The notes beneath the pieces are model-generated. The model worked only from the letters and a program-made list of their open reading frames with translations, made no database searches and was not told where the DNA came from. Of a stretch of DNA of 64,000 nucleotides, positions 34,150 through 45,239 are shown piece by piece (position 1 is the stretch's first letter; each line of letters begins with the position of its first letter). Made by a program: the position numbers and the translations under genes. Origin of the DNA: Aselliscus stoliczkanus (Eukaryota; Chordata; Mammalia; Chiroptera; Hipposideridae); the NCBI GenBank assembly GCA_033961575.1, contig CM066731.1, positions 84,589,501 to 84,653,500 of the forward strand, read 5' to 3'.

Positions 34150-35460
34150 AAGACAGCGAATATATTGGTTTTAAGGAGAATAACCACTGCTGTAAGGTGA
34201 ACAACATTTTGAAAGGTGCATGAAGACTAGCATACATTAGAAATGTGGGCTGGAGATGTGGAAATAGAAGTTGGTGTCCATCTGTGGAGGGGCTTAAATA
34301 TCATGCAAAGTAGTGTTGAGTTTCTAATGGTGTGAACAAATGCATGTTTTAAGAAGATAACTCTGGGATAGAGTGAAATGTACATTATGAGGGTAGAATC
34401 TGGGGATAGAATTAGGAAGTATGAAATTATTAAGAAGGAGGTTCTCTGAGGGTCAGTGTAGGAAAATGGCAGTGACAATTGAAGATATGGAACTGTGAAA
34501 ATATTGAGAAGTAATAAGCACAATGTGGTAACTAAGTGGTTATAACAAAATGCAAAATATTTTTTCACTGGGAATTCAGGAATCTAGGAGAAGTCACAGT
34601 GACCAAGTAAGGTTACTCACCAATAAGCCTTAGGAGTGTATAATGGGTGTGGAATGGAATATGATGGAGAAGTTGCCACTCCCAACAGGTGGGCTGTGGA
34701 AGAGGCCATGTTGAAAGAGAGGGTGCCAACAGGGTATGGAAATTGATGGGTGCTGAATATGGTCTCTTCTCTGTTACAGTACCAAATCCTCAGGAACCTT
34801 CCTATGTTCACAAGATGGTTGCTTCGAACAGATTTTTTTTGAGTGGGTAGGTGGGGGTTTAGATAAATAAAATATGTTGAGCTCCTCATTCATTGTAAAC
34901 ACTCCAGCCATATTAGTCTTTCTTTTAAATGGCTTCCTCCCACCGTCATCACTGAAGAACACAAAAGAGAATAAATCAGTATAGGATAAAACCAAAATGA
35001 TATGTATAGAATGAGAAACAAAGTCGGGAAAGCCCAAGGAAGTATGCTTTGGAATTAGAACAAAGAGTTAGGAGATATTTAACTATGTGAGTTAGTAGAA
35101 ATGAATTCAGGTTACATACACCAGGATTTGCTAGAGGTAGGGAAGACCCATTTGACTCCTGAGTTATTTAAATGTGAGGAGTAAGGAACAAAAAGGCTAT
35201 GAAGATAACTCAGATTTTGAGATTAAGTTCCCAGGGAGAAGGTGATTCATTTTTAATAAATGAGGAAAGATTAGGTAAAGGTATTGGAACAAGGGGAAGA
35301 ATATGTTGAGCTCCAAGCACTGGCAAGGCAAAAGATGGCCTGGAACACCAATCTGGAATTCCAGTTAGAAGCTGTGGCTAATGATGTGTACTTGTCAATC
35401 ATTAGCATGCAAGTGGCAGATAACACTGAAGGAATGGGAGAAGGACAGATGGCAGAGGAC
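34150..35460 (+). repeat. Old eutherian repeat, partly same family as 1440-3330
   Basis: AGGGGCTTAAATATCATGCA, TTTTAAGAAGATAACTCTGG and GGGATAGAGTGAAATG match in order the repeat at 1630-1800. Later DNA is purine-rich and may be the same element. I cannot name the family with confidence. Confidence 0.4.
34858..34976 (+). repeat. Direct repeat, unit A of a diverged pair
   Basis: This stretch, from TTAGATAAATAAAATATGTT to GAACACAAAAGAGAATAAA, recurs about 973 bp downstream at 35831-35949 at an estimated 80-85% identity by eye. The opening part resembles MIR, but the shared part extends past MIR wording, so this looks like a duplication or a shared longer repeat. Confidence 0.75.
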
Positions 35461-35467
35461 AGAATGT

Positions 35468-35576
35468 TGGAATTCATCCAACAAATATTTATCAAACATA
35501 TGACATGTATCAGGACTTCATCTCAGTGCTGGAGATATAGCAGTGAACAAAGTAGACCAAGTCTGTTGCTTTTTTT
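35468..35576 (+). repeat. L2 LINE fragment
   Basis: TTCATCCAACAAATATTTAT, TCAGTGCTGGAGATATAGCA and GTGAACAAAGTAGACCAAG follow the L2 3' consensus order closely for so old a repeat. Confidence 0.7.
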
Positions 35577-35689
35577 GTTTCTTTTTTCCTGAATAATGTG
35601 GTTGATGTGAAAGTGAGGTTAGGAAGATGACTTGGTAAGAAGAGACAGATAGTAGAAATTGTTAATGAGAAGGAATGTGTACATGAAAA

Positions 35690-35890
35690 AGATGCAAAGG
35701 GGAAGAGCACAAGCCTTAGAGTCAAGCAGGACAGTTAAATCACATCCTACCCACTTTGTAGAAGGTATGATCTCCATCAACTTACTAAGTCTCAGTGTTC
35801 TCATCTGTATAAGGGAATTATTATTGTGAGGATTAGATAAATAAAACATGTTGAGAGCCTCACTCATTGTAAACAGTCCATCAGTATTAA
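35690..35890 (+). repeat. MIR SINE
   Basis: AAGTCTCAGTGTTCTCATCT, GTATAAGGGAATTATTATTG and TGAGGATTAGATAAATAAAA follow the MIR core and tail order. It overlaps the second unit of the direct repeat. Confidence 0.65.
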
Positions 35891-35949
35891 CCTTTCTTTT
35901 TAAAGGCTCCCTCCCACTCTCATTACTGAGGAACACAAAAGAGAATAAA
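35831..35949 (+). repeat. Direct repeat, unit B of a diverged pair
   Basis: This is the partner of 34858-34976. It shares AGATAAATAAAA, ATGTTGAG, CTCATTGTAAACA, TTTCTTTT and GAACACAAAAGAGAATAAA in the same order and spacing. Confidence 0.75.
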
Positions 35950-35999
35950 CTCTACATGCCTTAGACTAGCACAATGGGTTTTTACTGCTCACAGTATAA

Positions 36000-36480
36000 A
36001 TTGTAAACTTATCCTGTACATACTGATCTCTTCAGCCCTCACCTCCCACTCACCTTTGCCTCTCCCTGTGTGTGTTGTAGTAACTGTTCTTCATGTGGCA
36101 ACTTCAACGTTGTCATTCTCAGTTGAAATGCTCTGTGTCCTCCCTATTTACCATTTATTGACTGATTAACTCAGATTTCAGCTTCATTTCCTCAGGAAGT
36201 CCTGACTTCTTGGGCTAGATCAGGCCACACAGCTGTATTCTCTCTGAGGGCTCAATTCCCCTTTGTAGCACCTTTTACAGTTGTAAGTAAGTAATAAACA
36301 GTGTAATTAGTAGACAAACCTACATCTCCCAGTAGGACATAACCTCCAGAACTGTCTGTGCCCCAGTTAGCTTGATGCATGGTCACACAACAGATGCACA
36401 GTCTACACCTGTTACATCTGAATAAATACCACAAGGTAGATGTCCAATAAATGATTATTGAATAAATAAATGAAAACATA
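36000..36480 (+). repeat. L2 LINE 3' region
   Basis: CACCTTTGCCTCTCC, TTCCTCAGGAAGTCCTGACT, CCCTTTGTAGCACCTTTTAC and the end TCCAATAAATGATTATTGAA with TAAATAAATGAA follow the last 450 bp of an L2 element. Confidence 0.65.
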
Positions 36481-36498
36481 GGAGTGCCACATCAGAAT

Positions 36499-36535
36499 AA
36501 TGATGTATAAATCATGATGTATAAATACATCATAA
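36499..36535. repeat. Small tandem repeat with perfect inverted arms
   Basis: ATGATGTATAAAT occurs at 36500-36512 and 36514-36526. The second copy begins an inverted repeat, ATGATGTA...TACATCAT (36514-36533), with a TAAA loop. It adjoins further AT-rich repeats. Confidence 0.8.
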
Positions 36536-36560
36536 ATATAAATATACAGTATAAGTATAC

Positions 36561-37746
36561 CCTAAGTTCCATCTCTAGTCAGAAGCAGAGGGTCTGGGGT
36601 CATGCTATATGTGTAATCTCTTTTAATAATTTTGTATGTGTCTATCATCCATGAACTTTTCTAAACACTTTAAATGCGTCTTTATGTGTTTAATTTGTAC
36701 TAAGTCTTACAGATATAAAAGTTTACTTCCCCATTTCTGGCTTAATATTTATTTGCAACAACTTACTCTCTCAAACTTCTTGGTTTTCTTCTCCCTTTAT
36801 TTCAATTCAGAATTTCTAGTCTTAGCTAAGACCTTTCATCAGCTTTTTTTTTCTTCTTTTTTTTCTAGGTTTAAGATTCTGACACTTAGAGCCTGAGTTT
36901 GGCCTATTGCTTTGGCACGTGGTTGGCTTTCATATCAAAAGTTTTTATATTTTCATTTGATTGATTGGCTCAACTTTACTCTTCCTTATGTATATTTATG
37001 ATATGTTCTTAGATGTGCAAATGCAGTAATACACAATGTACTTTTTGGTATGAACAGTGTTTGAAGGTAGGAGGATAATGTCTTATTAACCCAAGTCTTC
37101 TCTGATGAGACCCTGGGTTGGACTATTTTTCCTGTGCCTGATAATCACAATGGACTATCCTATGTAGTCACACTGAATACTTTCAAAAGACAAAATAAGC
37201 AAGTGATTTAAAAATAATTCACCATGATAAACTATGCTACAAAGTCAAATAGCTGAAATTTTAAAATCAGTCTTTACTGAAAATAGAATATATCTTAAAA
37301 GTAGATAGACATGGACCAAAATTCTGATTCGGCCATTTATTTGTTATGTGACTGTGGTTAAGACCCATTTCCTGGGCTTCAGCTTCCTTTTCTCTAAAAC
37401 TAGGCTATATCTAGTCTATACTATTGCTGTAGGGATAACTAATGAAGATTTTGTAGAGGTGGGGACAGTTTCTCAGGAAATGGTTCTTTGCTTCTTTGTT
37501 TCTCTTCCTTTCAAGTGAGAGTGTCTATTTCAGAGTATTCTTTTCCTCCACCTCTTTTGCTCTTCTTTCACCTCTTTTTTTGCTATTTAATTCCAATTTA
37601 ATATTTTGTAAAGCTATCAGAATTTCAAAAATGCCACTTCACAAATTATGCTTGTAACATTTAAGTAACCTAATGATATTACCTCCTAGAATGGTGCTAT
37701 CTATAGAACTTGGGTTAATGACCTAATGCACCAATTATTTATTTAT
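36561..37746. other. Unique sequence
   Basis: No gene recognised. The 86-aa frame at 36636-36896 is hydrophobic but lacks any family signal. Confidence 0.5.
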
Positions 37747-37758
37747 TAAAAATTCTTA

Positions 37759-37796
37759 TTCTGCCAACAGGTGGCAGGATGGCTCAGCTATTTAAA
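37759..37796 (+). repeat. 3'-end fragment of the mid-length SINE
   Basis: CTGCCAACAGGTGGCAGGAT then GGCTCAGCT and an A-rich tail is the last 30 bp of the SINE form seen at 21658. AAATTCTTATT before it and AAAATCTTATT after it look like a short target duplication. It is a strongly 5'-truncated copy. Confidence 0.75.
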
Positions 37797-37806
37797 AAAA
37801 TCTTAT

Positions 37807-38655
37807 TAACAAATTTCTATTGAATAATTAGATCAGGAATAGCTAAAACAGAAAGATTGGGTCATGGAAAACAAACAGCAATCAGAGTTCTGAAAACATT
37901 TCTGAAGGAAGAATGGCTTTATCCCTGTGGGCTTGTGTGAGGATAGAGTTGATGGGTGTGATCTCAATAGGGAGATAGGAAAATTAATCATTCATTAACA
38001 ATAAATACTGTTAATGGTAGAATGTGTTGAGCAAACAGTTCACCAGAGTTACTCGAGGGTATGCTTTTTTTCTTCTTTGTATTTGTACTTCTAAGTGCCT
38101 ACAGCAGTACCTGGCATTTACCAGTATTCGGCGTACATTTGTTGAACTTGACTGAAATTTATTTTAGTTCTTTATTGCAAATGCTTCCATATGTAATTGT
38201 GTTTTTAAAGTTGAATGCTGTTCTTTTTTAAAAATTAGAGTTAGCAGCAGCAGAGGTTACACATATTTTACATAATCTTTCCAACTAATTGCTAATTCCA
38301 CATACCCTTAAGAATCAGAACATTGAGTTCACTCTGTGGAATAAATACACTGCCATTTCCACTTCTTTCGACCACAAACAAAATGCTTTCAGTAATTAAG
38401 CTTCAAATCATATCCCTTATTCTGAGCAATGATGGATTTGATTTAATGAGAAACGTTGGTTTGTCAGACTGAAATTATGTTTGATGAACTGATCTAAATG
38501 CCAGTGAGGAAGAATGAGCTAGTGATATATATGAGCAACAGAGCCATGATCCAGATTCATGAAAACCTTTGGAGACAATACCACAAATGTAACCTCAACA
38601 ATCACAACACTAATAGTGATCCACTACTCTAGATAACATCTGCAAGAACTACAAC
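37807..38655. other. Unique sequence with a short MIR/L2 tail
   Basis: GTGCCTACAGCAGTACCTGG and CATTTGTTGAACTTGACTGA at about 38095-38155 match an L2/MIR tail. The rest has no recognised content. Confidence 0.45.
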
Positions 38656-38659
38656 ACTG

Positions 38660-39295
38660 CCAAATGAGCAATTATGATGAATAGGCATTGTACTAATTGC
38701 TCTGCATGCATTTTCTCATTCAATTCTCTCAACAATTCTTTTTTTTTTCTTTAAAGATTTTATTGGGGAATTGGGGGAGAGGAACAGCGTTGGGGTATTG
38801 GGGAAGGGGAACAGACAAGTTGCTGTCCTTTTGTTCTTCAGTTTAGTTGTGGAGGACATTGCTTCACTGGCCCATGTTGGTATCGTCACTGTGCTCTTCC
38901 TGGGTGAGGCAGATCAGTCACCAGGTTCTGGATGGCCGCTTACTGCGGCTCTTGGCAGCTCACACCAGCAGTCGGCCGCTCACGCTGGCTGCTGGCCACA
39001 CACTGCAGCTCAAGGCAGCCCACTGCAGCAGGGGCTGCAGCTATGCCGTCCCTGGGGACTCACAGCAACCCAGCTCCAGGTGGAGCTGTTGTTCACCATC
39101 TTAGCTGTAGAGGGCGCAGCGTCACTGGCCCTCATGTGGGATCCGAACCAGGGTCCTGCTGCTCAGAGTCAGCATCCCAGGCCAGCTCTTAACCAATGTG
39201 CCACTCAGCCGTCCCTCTCAACAATTATTTAAGTTAGATATTATTATTAGCTTTAATTAAAGATAAGAAAACCGAAGTTTAGTTAACACATCACT
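38660..39295 (+). repeat. L2/MIR-type repeat split by a SINE
   Basis: The left half holds ATAGGCATTGTACTAATTGC and TTTTCTCATTCAATTCTCTC. The right half continues TTTAAGTTAGATATTATTAT and AAAGATAAGAAAACCGAAG. Rejoined in order these give one L2/MIR core, interrupted by the SINE 38738-39214. Confidence 0.6.
38738..39214 (-). repeat. Long composite tRNA-derived SINE, AATAAA-TCTTT type
   Basis: On the minus strand it starts GGACGGCTGAGTGGCACATT with B-box-like GGTTCGGATCCCACATG. It has a GC-rich middle (about 38920-39080) and ends in AGTTTAGTTGTGG-type sequence's complement, CCCCAATAAAATCTTTA, then A. CTCTCAACAATT at 38726-38737 and 39215-39226 is the target duplication. The 153-aa frame across it is an accident of the GC-rich SINE. 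Confidence 0.9.
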
Positions 39296-41517
39296 AAACT
39301 TCAAAAAAAAAAATCTTTGCATGAACCTAATTTCCATTTCCTTCAAAAGTAGTTGTATTTTCCCAATAAACTTGGGCCAGTGAGCTAATGATTTAAGTTA
39401 TTGCAGTAATTTAAGTCTTAATTTAGTTAATTACAACCTCTACCTAATCAGCAATGGTTTCAGTGAATAAAAGTGGGATGGGCCAAAAGTGTGGACATTG
39501 AAACTTCTGAAAATATTCACAAAATCTGCTGAATGTATGAATCTAGATTTAGTGTCTGGTGTTAAGATGATGTTAGGAAAGGCAGGAAATAATGAAAATA
39601 CTGAAAACCTTAATGAGGGAGTTTTCATGGACTGTCTTGCCATCTTCCAATGTTCAGTGTGTAGCCCAGTATCTAGAATTTAAGAGGAATGCAGTAGATC
39701 TTCATTGCACTGCAGCAAATTTTGTTAATTCCTCTATTACAATCACCCCACTGTACATAGAGTAGTTACAGATTTTTCAGACATATACGCATTTGTGAAA
39801 AATGGAATTTATTTTGTTTTCCTATAACATTTTAATTTCTGTGTAAAGTCTCTATTCTGCCTAATAGCAATATATTTAATTTAGTTACTTTTAAGAAATA
39901 TCAGTCAAAATCAATGATTCCTCCTCAGCTATTTTGGACTTAAAAATTACTCAGATGTATTATTTCCTCTTTTCTGTTTTCTTGGGTTTTCACATGGCTG
40001 AAAGGGAGAAGGAATCATTTACACATGTCCAAATACAAGACAGACTTTTTTTTTTCTCTACAAACTGTATCTCAGAAAAGAAGAAATAATTTTGCATCAA
40101 TTAAAAATTGTCTTGTACTATAGTCTGCCTCCCACACCCCATGTTGAAGAGCATAGTAATAAGTAGGGGGTGGGGAAATGTAAGCCTGAAGTTAATAATT
40201 TAGGATGCGTACGGAGATCGCCTGACAGAGTTGATTAATATATATTAATGCATATTATATATATATGCAAATAAATTTAATGCATGTTTAGCTTAGTTTC
40301 CTGGGGGTATAGCTCATAATTGTAAGTTAGAATAAGTGTAATTTAAAAAAATATCTTTGAAAAGCAAAAGCATAAATGATTATGTTAAAGAGACCAAAAT
40401 TTTATACCAATTACAAAGTAGAAAAGAAGCAACTATTCTAAAGTTTTGTAGGATAGTTGGGAATTGGGAAAAATTTCATCTTCAATAACACAGTGTTGCA
40501 CAAGATTCAAAACAATTTAGACTGAAGTCAGAGTGATGTGTCCTGGAATTCAATACCATTAGATTCCTCAGAAAACAGGCATATGTCACCAGAGGTCATC
40601 ATCTGTGGTAAAGGTGCATGTCAAGAATGTGAATAAACTGTTTCATGAAATACAGGAACAGAAAACCACTATATGTGATTTTAAAGGTGCACATATAAAT
40701 AATGAATTAAATATTAATATAAGTGGATATTTATATGTTTAAGTTGACCAAAAATTTATATGTTCAGGTTGAACAAAATGCATTTAAAAAAGTGATCTCG
40801 TTGGGGGAAATGGGGAAATTGCCTCTTTATTGAGGTCACCTCATATAAGGGCTTGTAGGTGCTGGCGTGCACTGACTACCTGCAGAGAAGTAAAATTGGA
40901 GAGTTGTGGTTCATGGCTATCACTCTTCATGAGGATATCAACTGAGATTTCTGTCCCTCTGTCCTCCAAACACTTGGTCCAGACTGACATCTTAAGCAGA
41001 CTTCTGTAAACACCCTTCCCATGTTCTGATCTTCTTTGCTCTCTTCTGCACCCCAAATGGGTGAACTTCAGACTACCTTCTGATGTTGGGGTAGAGGCAT
41101 GAAAGGTTACTTATCTTGTGATGTAAATTGTCTCTGAGATCATTTGCCTTCTCAGAATTCAATGTGGAAAGCAGGGTGTAAGCCTCCTTTACCTTTTGAA
41201 TCTCAAATTGAGATGGGGCTTTGATGTTGTTCCTCTCATAACTCCAGTCTGAAAATGGGACAAGGTCCAACCAGCTCTGTCCCAGTCCGTCAAAATCTAG
41301 CCTCCTCTGTTAACTCCCCTTTCTTCTCACAAATTCAAACAATAACAAAAAAAACAACAAAAAAAACAAAAAACACATGTGTCCTTTGTGATACATGTTC
41401 TTTTTCAGTCACTCCCTATTGCTTTTTGAAATCTAAGAATCAATCTTAGCATGCTAAAAAAGGATCTACTACATATACATGATTCCGGGGGTGATATAAA
41501 TAGAAGTACACCTGTGG
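39296..41517. other. Unique sequence, no gene recognised
   Basis: About 2.2 kb of mixed AT-rich DNA. Minus-strand frames at 40841-41056 and 41073-41270 show no domain. No splice-flanked exon is apparent. Confidence 0.5.
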
Positions 41518-41645
41518 TTACAAAAAAACAAAAACAAAACCTCAATTTATTCAAGCCTCTAAATCTAGCTAACTACCAGTTTACAAAAAAAAACAAAAAC
41601 AAAACCTCAATTTATTCAAGCCTCTAAATCTAGCTAACTACCAGT
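41518..41645. repeat. Recent 63-65-bp tandem duplication
   Basis: Units 41518-41580 and 41581-41645 both read from TTACAAAAAAA through CAATTTATTCAAGCCTCTAA to AACTACCAGT. They are identical apart from the A-run (7 versus 9). A third TTACAAAA start follows at 41646. Confidence 0.95.
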
Positions 41646-41648
41646 TTA

Positions 41649-42789
41649 CAAAAGTTACTATGGAAAGAGGAACAAGTTAAACATTCCACCATGTAGCAAT
41701 CAGCCACATCCAGAATGTGATGAATGCTGTGAGACAAATAACCCAGTCCTTTTTTAAATAAATATTTGACTTAAAATGGGAAAGAAGATTGTTAGAGATT
41801 AAAAGAGACTTAAGGGACAACTTAATGCAGTATGTAGGCCCTGTTTGAATCCTGAATTAAACAAACCAACTTCAGAAACATTTTTGAGATAAGCAAGCAA
41901 AATTGGATATAGCTAGGGTTTCAGGAAATAATAAGAAGTTGTTAATTTGGTTAGATGTGATAATGACGTCATATTTATATGAACAACCTATAAACAAAAC
42001 AATAGTAATGATTAAAACACTGTGTGAAAATATTTCCAGGAGAAATACAGCTCTGGGCTTTGCTTTAAAATAATGAGACAAAAAAGTGTCATAATATATG
42101 AAATAAGATTGTATTAGAGGAGGTCACTGAGTAGATATGACTGCTGGTTGACCCACAAACTGCACTCTGGCAATAAAGGCTTCTTACCCCTTCCTGTCCT
42201 TGGAACTTATGTTCTGTGCATCCTCCCCACAGTGGGAGCTGTTTCAAGGACCCAGCCTTGAGAGAGTAATGTATTGTTGAGACCATCTGGATGGTGTATG
42301 TGTCTGAACCCACTTTCAAGCCTCTCTATAAACTTTTAAGATTCTCGTAGGTGGGTGCAGACATCTGCTCTTTCTATGGTCTCTCATTGCCCTCTGTGTA
42401 GGTGGTGGGGGGCAGTTTTGGATTTCACCTGGGGAACTACTGAGGTTATGAACCAACAGATAGGCACACATATCTACTTGTTGAAGCTGTGTAATGTCTA
42501 CAAAAAGATCAATTTTTTATGGTCTCCTTTTAAAAACATTTGAATATTTCCATAGTGAAAAGTGAAAACAATGAAACCTGAAATTTAAGAATTTGACAGT
42601 TGTGTCTCAATTCTAGATTTACTCCTACCAATGCCCCCCCTCCCCACACACACACCACAGTGACAGTGCTTGTGGAAAGCATGGGCTAGGGAGTTAAGGG
42701 TGCAGAAAAACAAAGATAATGTTGAAACGTTCAAAATTTTATCCCACTATATGTCCTTTTCCCCTACTCTTTTCAATGAAAAATAAAGC
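41649..42789. other. Unique sequence
   Basis: No gene or repeat family recognised. A C-rich then (CA) short run is near 42630-42655. Confidence 0.5.
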
Positions 42790-42797
42790 AGACAAAC

Positions 42798-42868
42798 TTT
42801 TTTTTTTTTTTTTTTTTGAGGGCAAAAAAAAAAGCCAATGCTTAACCACCGCGCCACTCGGCCAGCCC
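42798..42868 (-). repeat. Internally deleted short SINE
   Basis: On the minus strand it reads GGGCTGGCCGAGTGGCGCGG TGGTTAAGC and then jumps to a short A-run and GCCCTCAAAA. About 60 bp of the middle are missing. It is joined by 42 bp to the next SINE. Confidence 0.75.
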
Positions 42869-42910
42869 TATAATTTATATCAGTGGTTAACACCTTTTTT
42901 GTTTTGTGTT

Positions 42911-43014
42911 TTTTTTTTTTTTTTGAGGGCAGTGTCACTGGCCCTCATATATGGGACCCGAACTGGGGCTGCTGGCTTCCCAAACCAGCGCTTAACCACC
43001 GCACCACTCGGCCT
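42911..43014 (-). repeat. Short tRNA-derived SINE
   Basis: This is the complete short form, from GGCCGAGTGGTGCGG on the minus strand to TGACACTGCCCTCAAAA and an A-tail. AGACAAAC before the preceding SINE (42790-42797) and after this one (43019-43026) may be one target duplication enclosing both. Confidence 0.88.
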
Positions 43015-44700
43015 GTAGAGACAAACATTTTTTTATCATCTGAATAAAAAGATATCTCACACCAACATTGTACAGTTTATCAACTTTATGTGGATTTCCT
43101 TGTGATTAATTTCATAAACATTTAATTAAAATATTATTGGATTTATTTGGTCACCCTGAATTCTTTGTTAATCAAGAGTTGAATATAACTAGTGTCATGA
43201 GGAGATTCACATTTTTTTTTTTTTAATTTAAAAAGCAACCTCTCATACTTCAAAAGGTTGGGGTCCTCATGTAGACAAAGGCAGCTGTTTGACAGAAGTT
43301 TTTTTTTTTTTTTTCATTTCCACCCTAGGAGTTTTGACCTCCAATATAAAGGGAACTTTAGAAACAAATGTCGGCTTTCTGTCTGGTGTCTGCAAAAGTC
43401 TCTGTGCTCTGTGCCTGTGCCCATTAGCTCTTCTGTTTGCATTTCTGCACTGAAGGGCCTCCTCAGTGTTCTTAGAACTGCCCATGGCCAGGCCTGAACC
43501 CCTGAGGATGGAGAGCGTGTTCTTTGAACTTAACAGATCATCCAGCTGATCACGTTGCAATACAAGCAGAGAGGGCCAATAAGAAGCTTTGCATGACTTG
43601 CTATCCTGGGAACACTTTGAGTCTCTTTTCCTGGTTTTGCCCCTTGGCCATTCTTAGAAGCAGCTTCTTCCCTGTTCTCTCTGTGGGCTGCCAGATGAAT
43701 ATGTTCAAAAGATTATCTATTCTAGGATGGGTTTCCTTTCATTGCCCTATCTCCAGTTCACTAGTGAGCCTTCATGGGGTTCTTTTCTGCATTGTGTGCA
43801 TGTGCATGTACCTCTGTGGCTATTTTGTCACTTGGTGCCTATTTAAACATCTAACACCACAAATCTGTTCACTCCAGGAAACATCAGTTAGGAGTTTCAG
43901 GTGGAATGAGGAAGAGAACTCAGGATTCACTGTGAACTGATTAGAAAAGCATCAAATTAAGATGCAGAAATTTATACTTCTATTTTCATTGTCTCCATTA
44001 TTCTTTTGTGTGACTTAGGACAAATTTATGCTCTCACAAAAAAATAAAAAATAAAATAAAGTAAAGTAAAATAATACATATATACCGGCTAGTCTTCCTA
44101 TTAGAAATGTTGGATGAGAAGCTTAAAATCAAATCAAACAAACCAAAAACATGAAATGAGAGGTGTGAATGTGATATAATTTTAAGGGGAGGAGTTATTT
44201 GAGGGGAGAAAAACTTCTTTATGAAAATTGTCTCTAATAACACAGGGCTATAGATACAGATGATATTTGACATTGCCCAAAAAGTTGCTGAATTATTTAG
44301 CTCCTGACAATAAAACTGGTTTGTTGACACTTAGATCTTCATCCTAAAAACAAGAGCAAAGACATTTTTAAAAATTATAATTAAGTGTAGCAGATATTTA
44401 ACTGGGTTTGATATTTCTCTATGTTTTCTAATGTCTGCAAAGATTTCATTTCCTGACTAATGACAGCAACTATTTCTGGATTATATTTAGAAAAAGTAAG
44501 CTGCAAAAGACAGGACTTGGCTTCTTTTGCGAACCCCTTCAGATCCCATATCTACATGAATTACAAAATGACAGTTCAAGGGGAAGTGAACTGGCTTGAT
44601 TAAAGGAACACAAAATCTGAAATTCTGTCACTTTCCATTTCAGATTTTGACTGGAGGGCTTTCAGTCCTGATGGATGCATTTTACTTCCTTCGTCTTTTT
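43015..44700. other. Unique sequence; moderately GC part at 43330-43720
   Basis: No gene is supported. The 43330-43720 part has balanced composition, few A/T runs and long stop-free frames on both strands (138 and 97 aa), which suggests only base composition, or possibly conserved non-coding DNA. An (AAAAT/AAAGT) simple repeat lies at 44034-44078. Confidence 0.45.
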
Positions 44701-44704
44701 TTTT

Positions 44705-45129
44705 TAAAGATTTTATTGGGGAATTGGAGGAGGGGAACAGCATCAGGGAATTGGGGAAGGGGAACAGACAAGTTGCTGTCCTTTTGTTCTTCTGTCTAGT
44801 TGTGGAGGATGTTGCTTCACTGGCCCCTGTTGGTATTATCATTGCGCTCTTCCAGGGTGAGGCAGTTGCTTGCTGGCCATTGGAGGGCTGCTCACAGTGG
44901 CTCATGGCACCTCATGAAAGGGCACGCCAGTTGCCAGCCAGCCCCACTTGCAGCTACGCCTTCGCTGGCAACTCACGGCAGCCCAGCTCCAGGTCGAGCT
45001 GTTGTTCACTGTGTTAGCTGTAGAGGACGCAGCCGTCACTGGCCCTCTATGTGGGATCTGAACCAGGGACCTGCTGCTCAGAGCTGGCGTTCCAAGCTAA
45101 CTGTTAACCAACGAGCCATTCGGTCGGCC
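44705..45129 (-). repeat. Long composite tRNA-derived SINE, AATAAA-TCTTT type
   Basis: On the minus strand it starts AGGCCGACCGAATGGCTCGT and GTTAACAG, has B-box-like GGTTCAGATCCCACATAG, a GC-rich middle, and ends CCCCAATAAAATCTTTAAAA. The flanks TTCGTCTTTTT and TTCTTCATTTTT are only weakly alike. Frames of 97-141 aa in it are not genes. Confidence 0.87.
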
Positions 45130-45239
45130 TGTTTTCTTCATTTTTTTTTTTCTGAATGCACAGTGCAGCAGTTCCCACAATGGATTGTTAGGACCTCCCC
45201 GCGTGTTTTCACTCTGGCTCCATGAGCACTTTATTATGC

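Noticed and set aside
38771..39232. 153-aa plus-strand open frame
   Set aside because: It is antisense to a long GC-rich SINE with a clear target duplication. Similar frames recur in the same SINE at 44724-45225.
43524..43940. 138-aa plus-strand frame
   Set aside because: No recognised domain or exon signals, and the start context is weak. Likely a chance frame in balanced-composition DNA.
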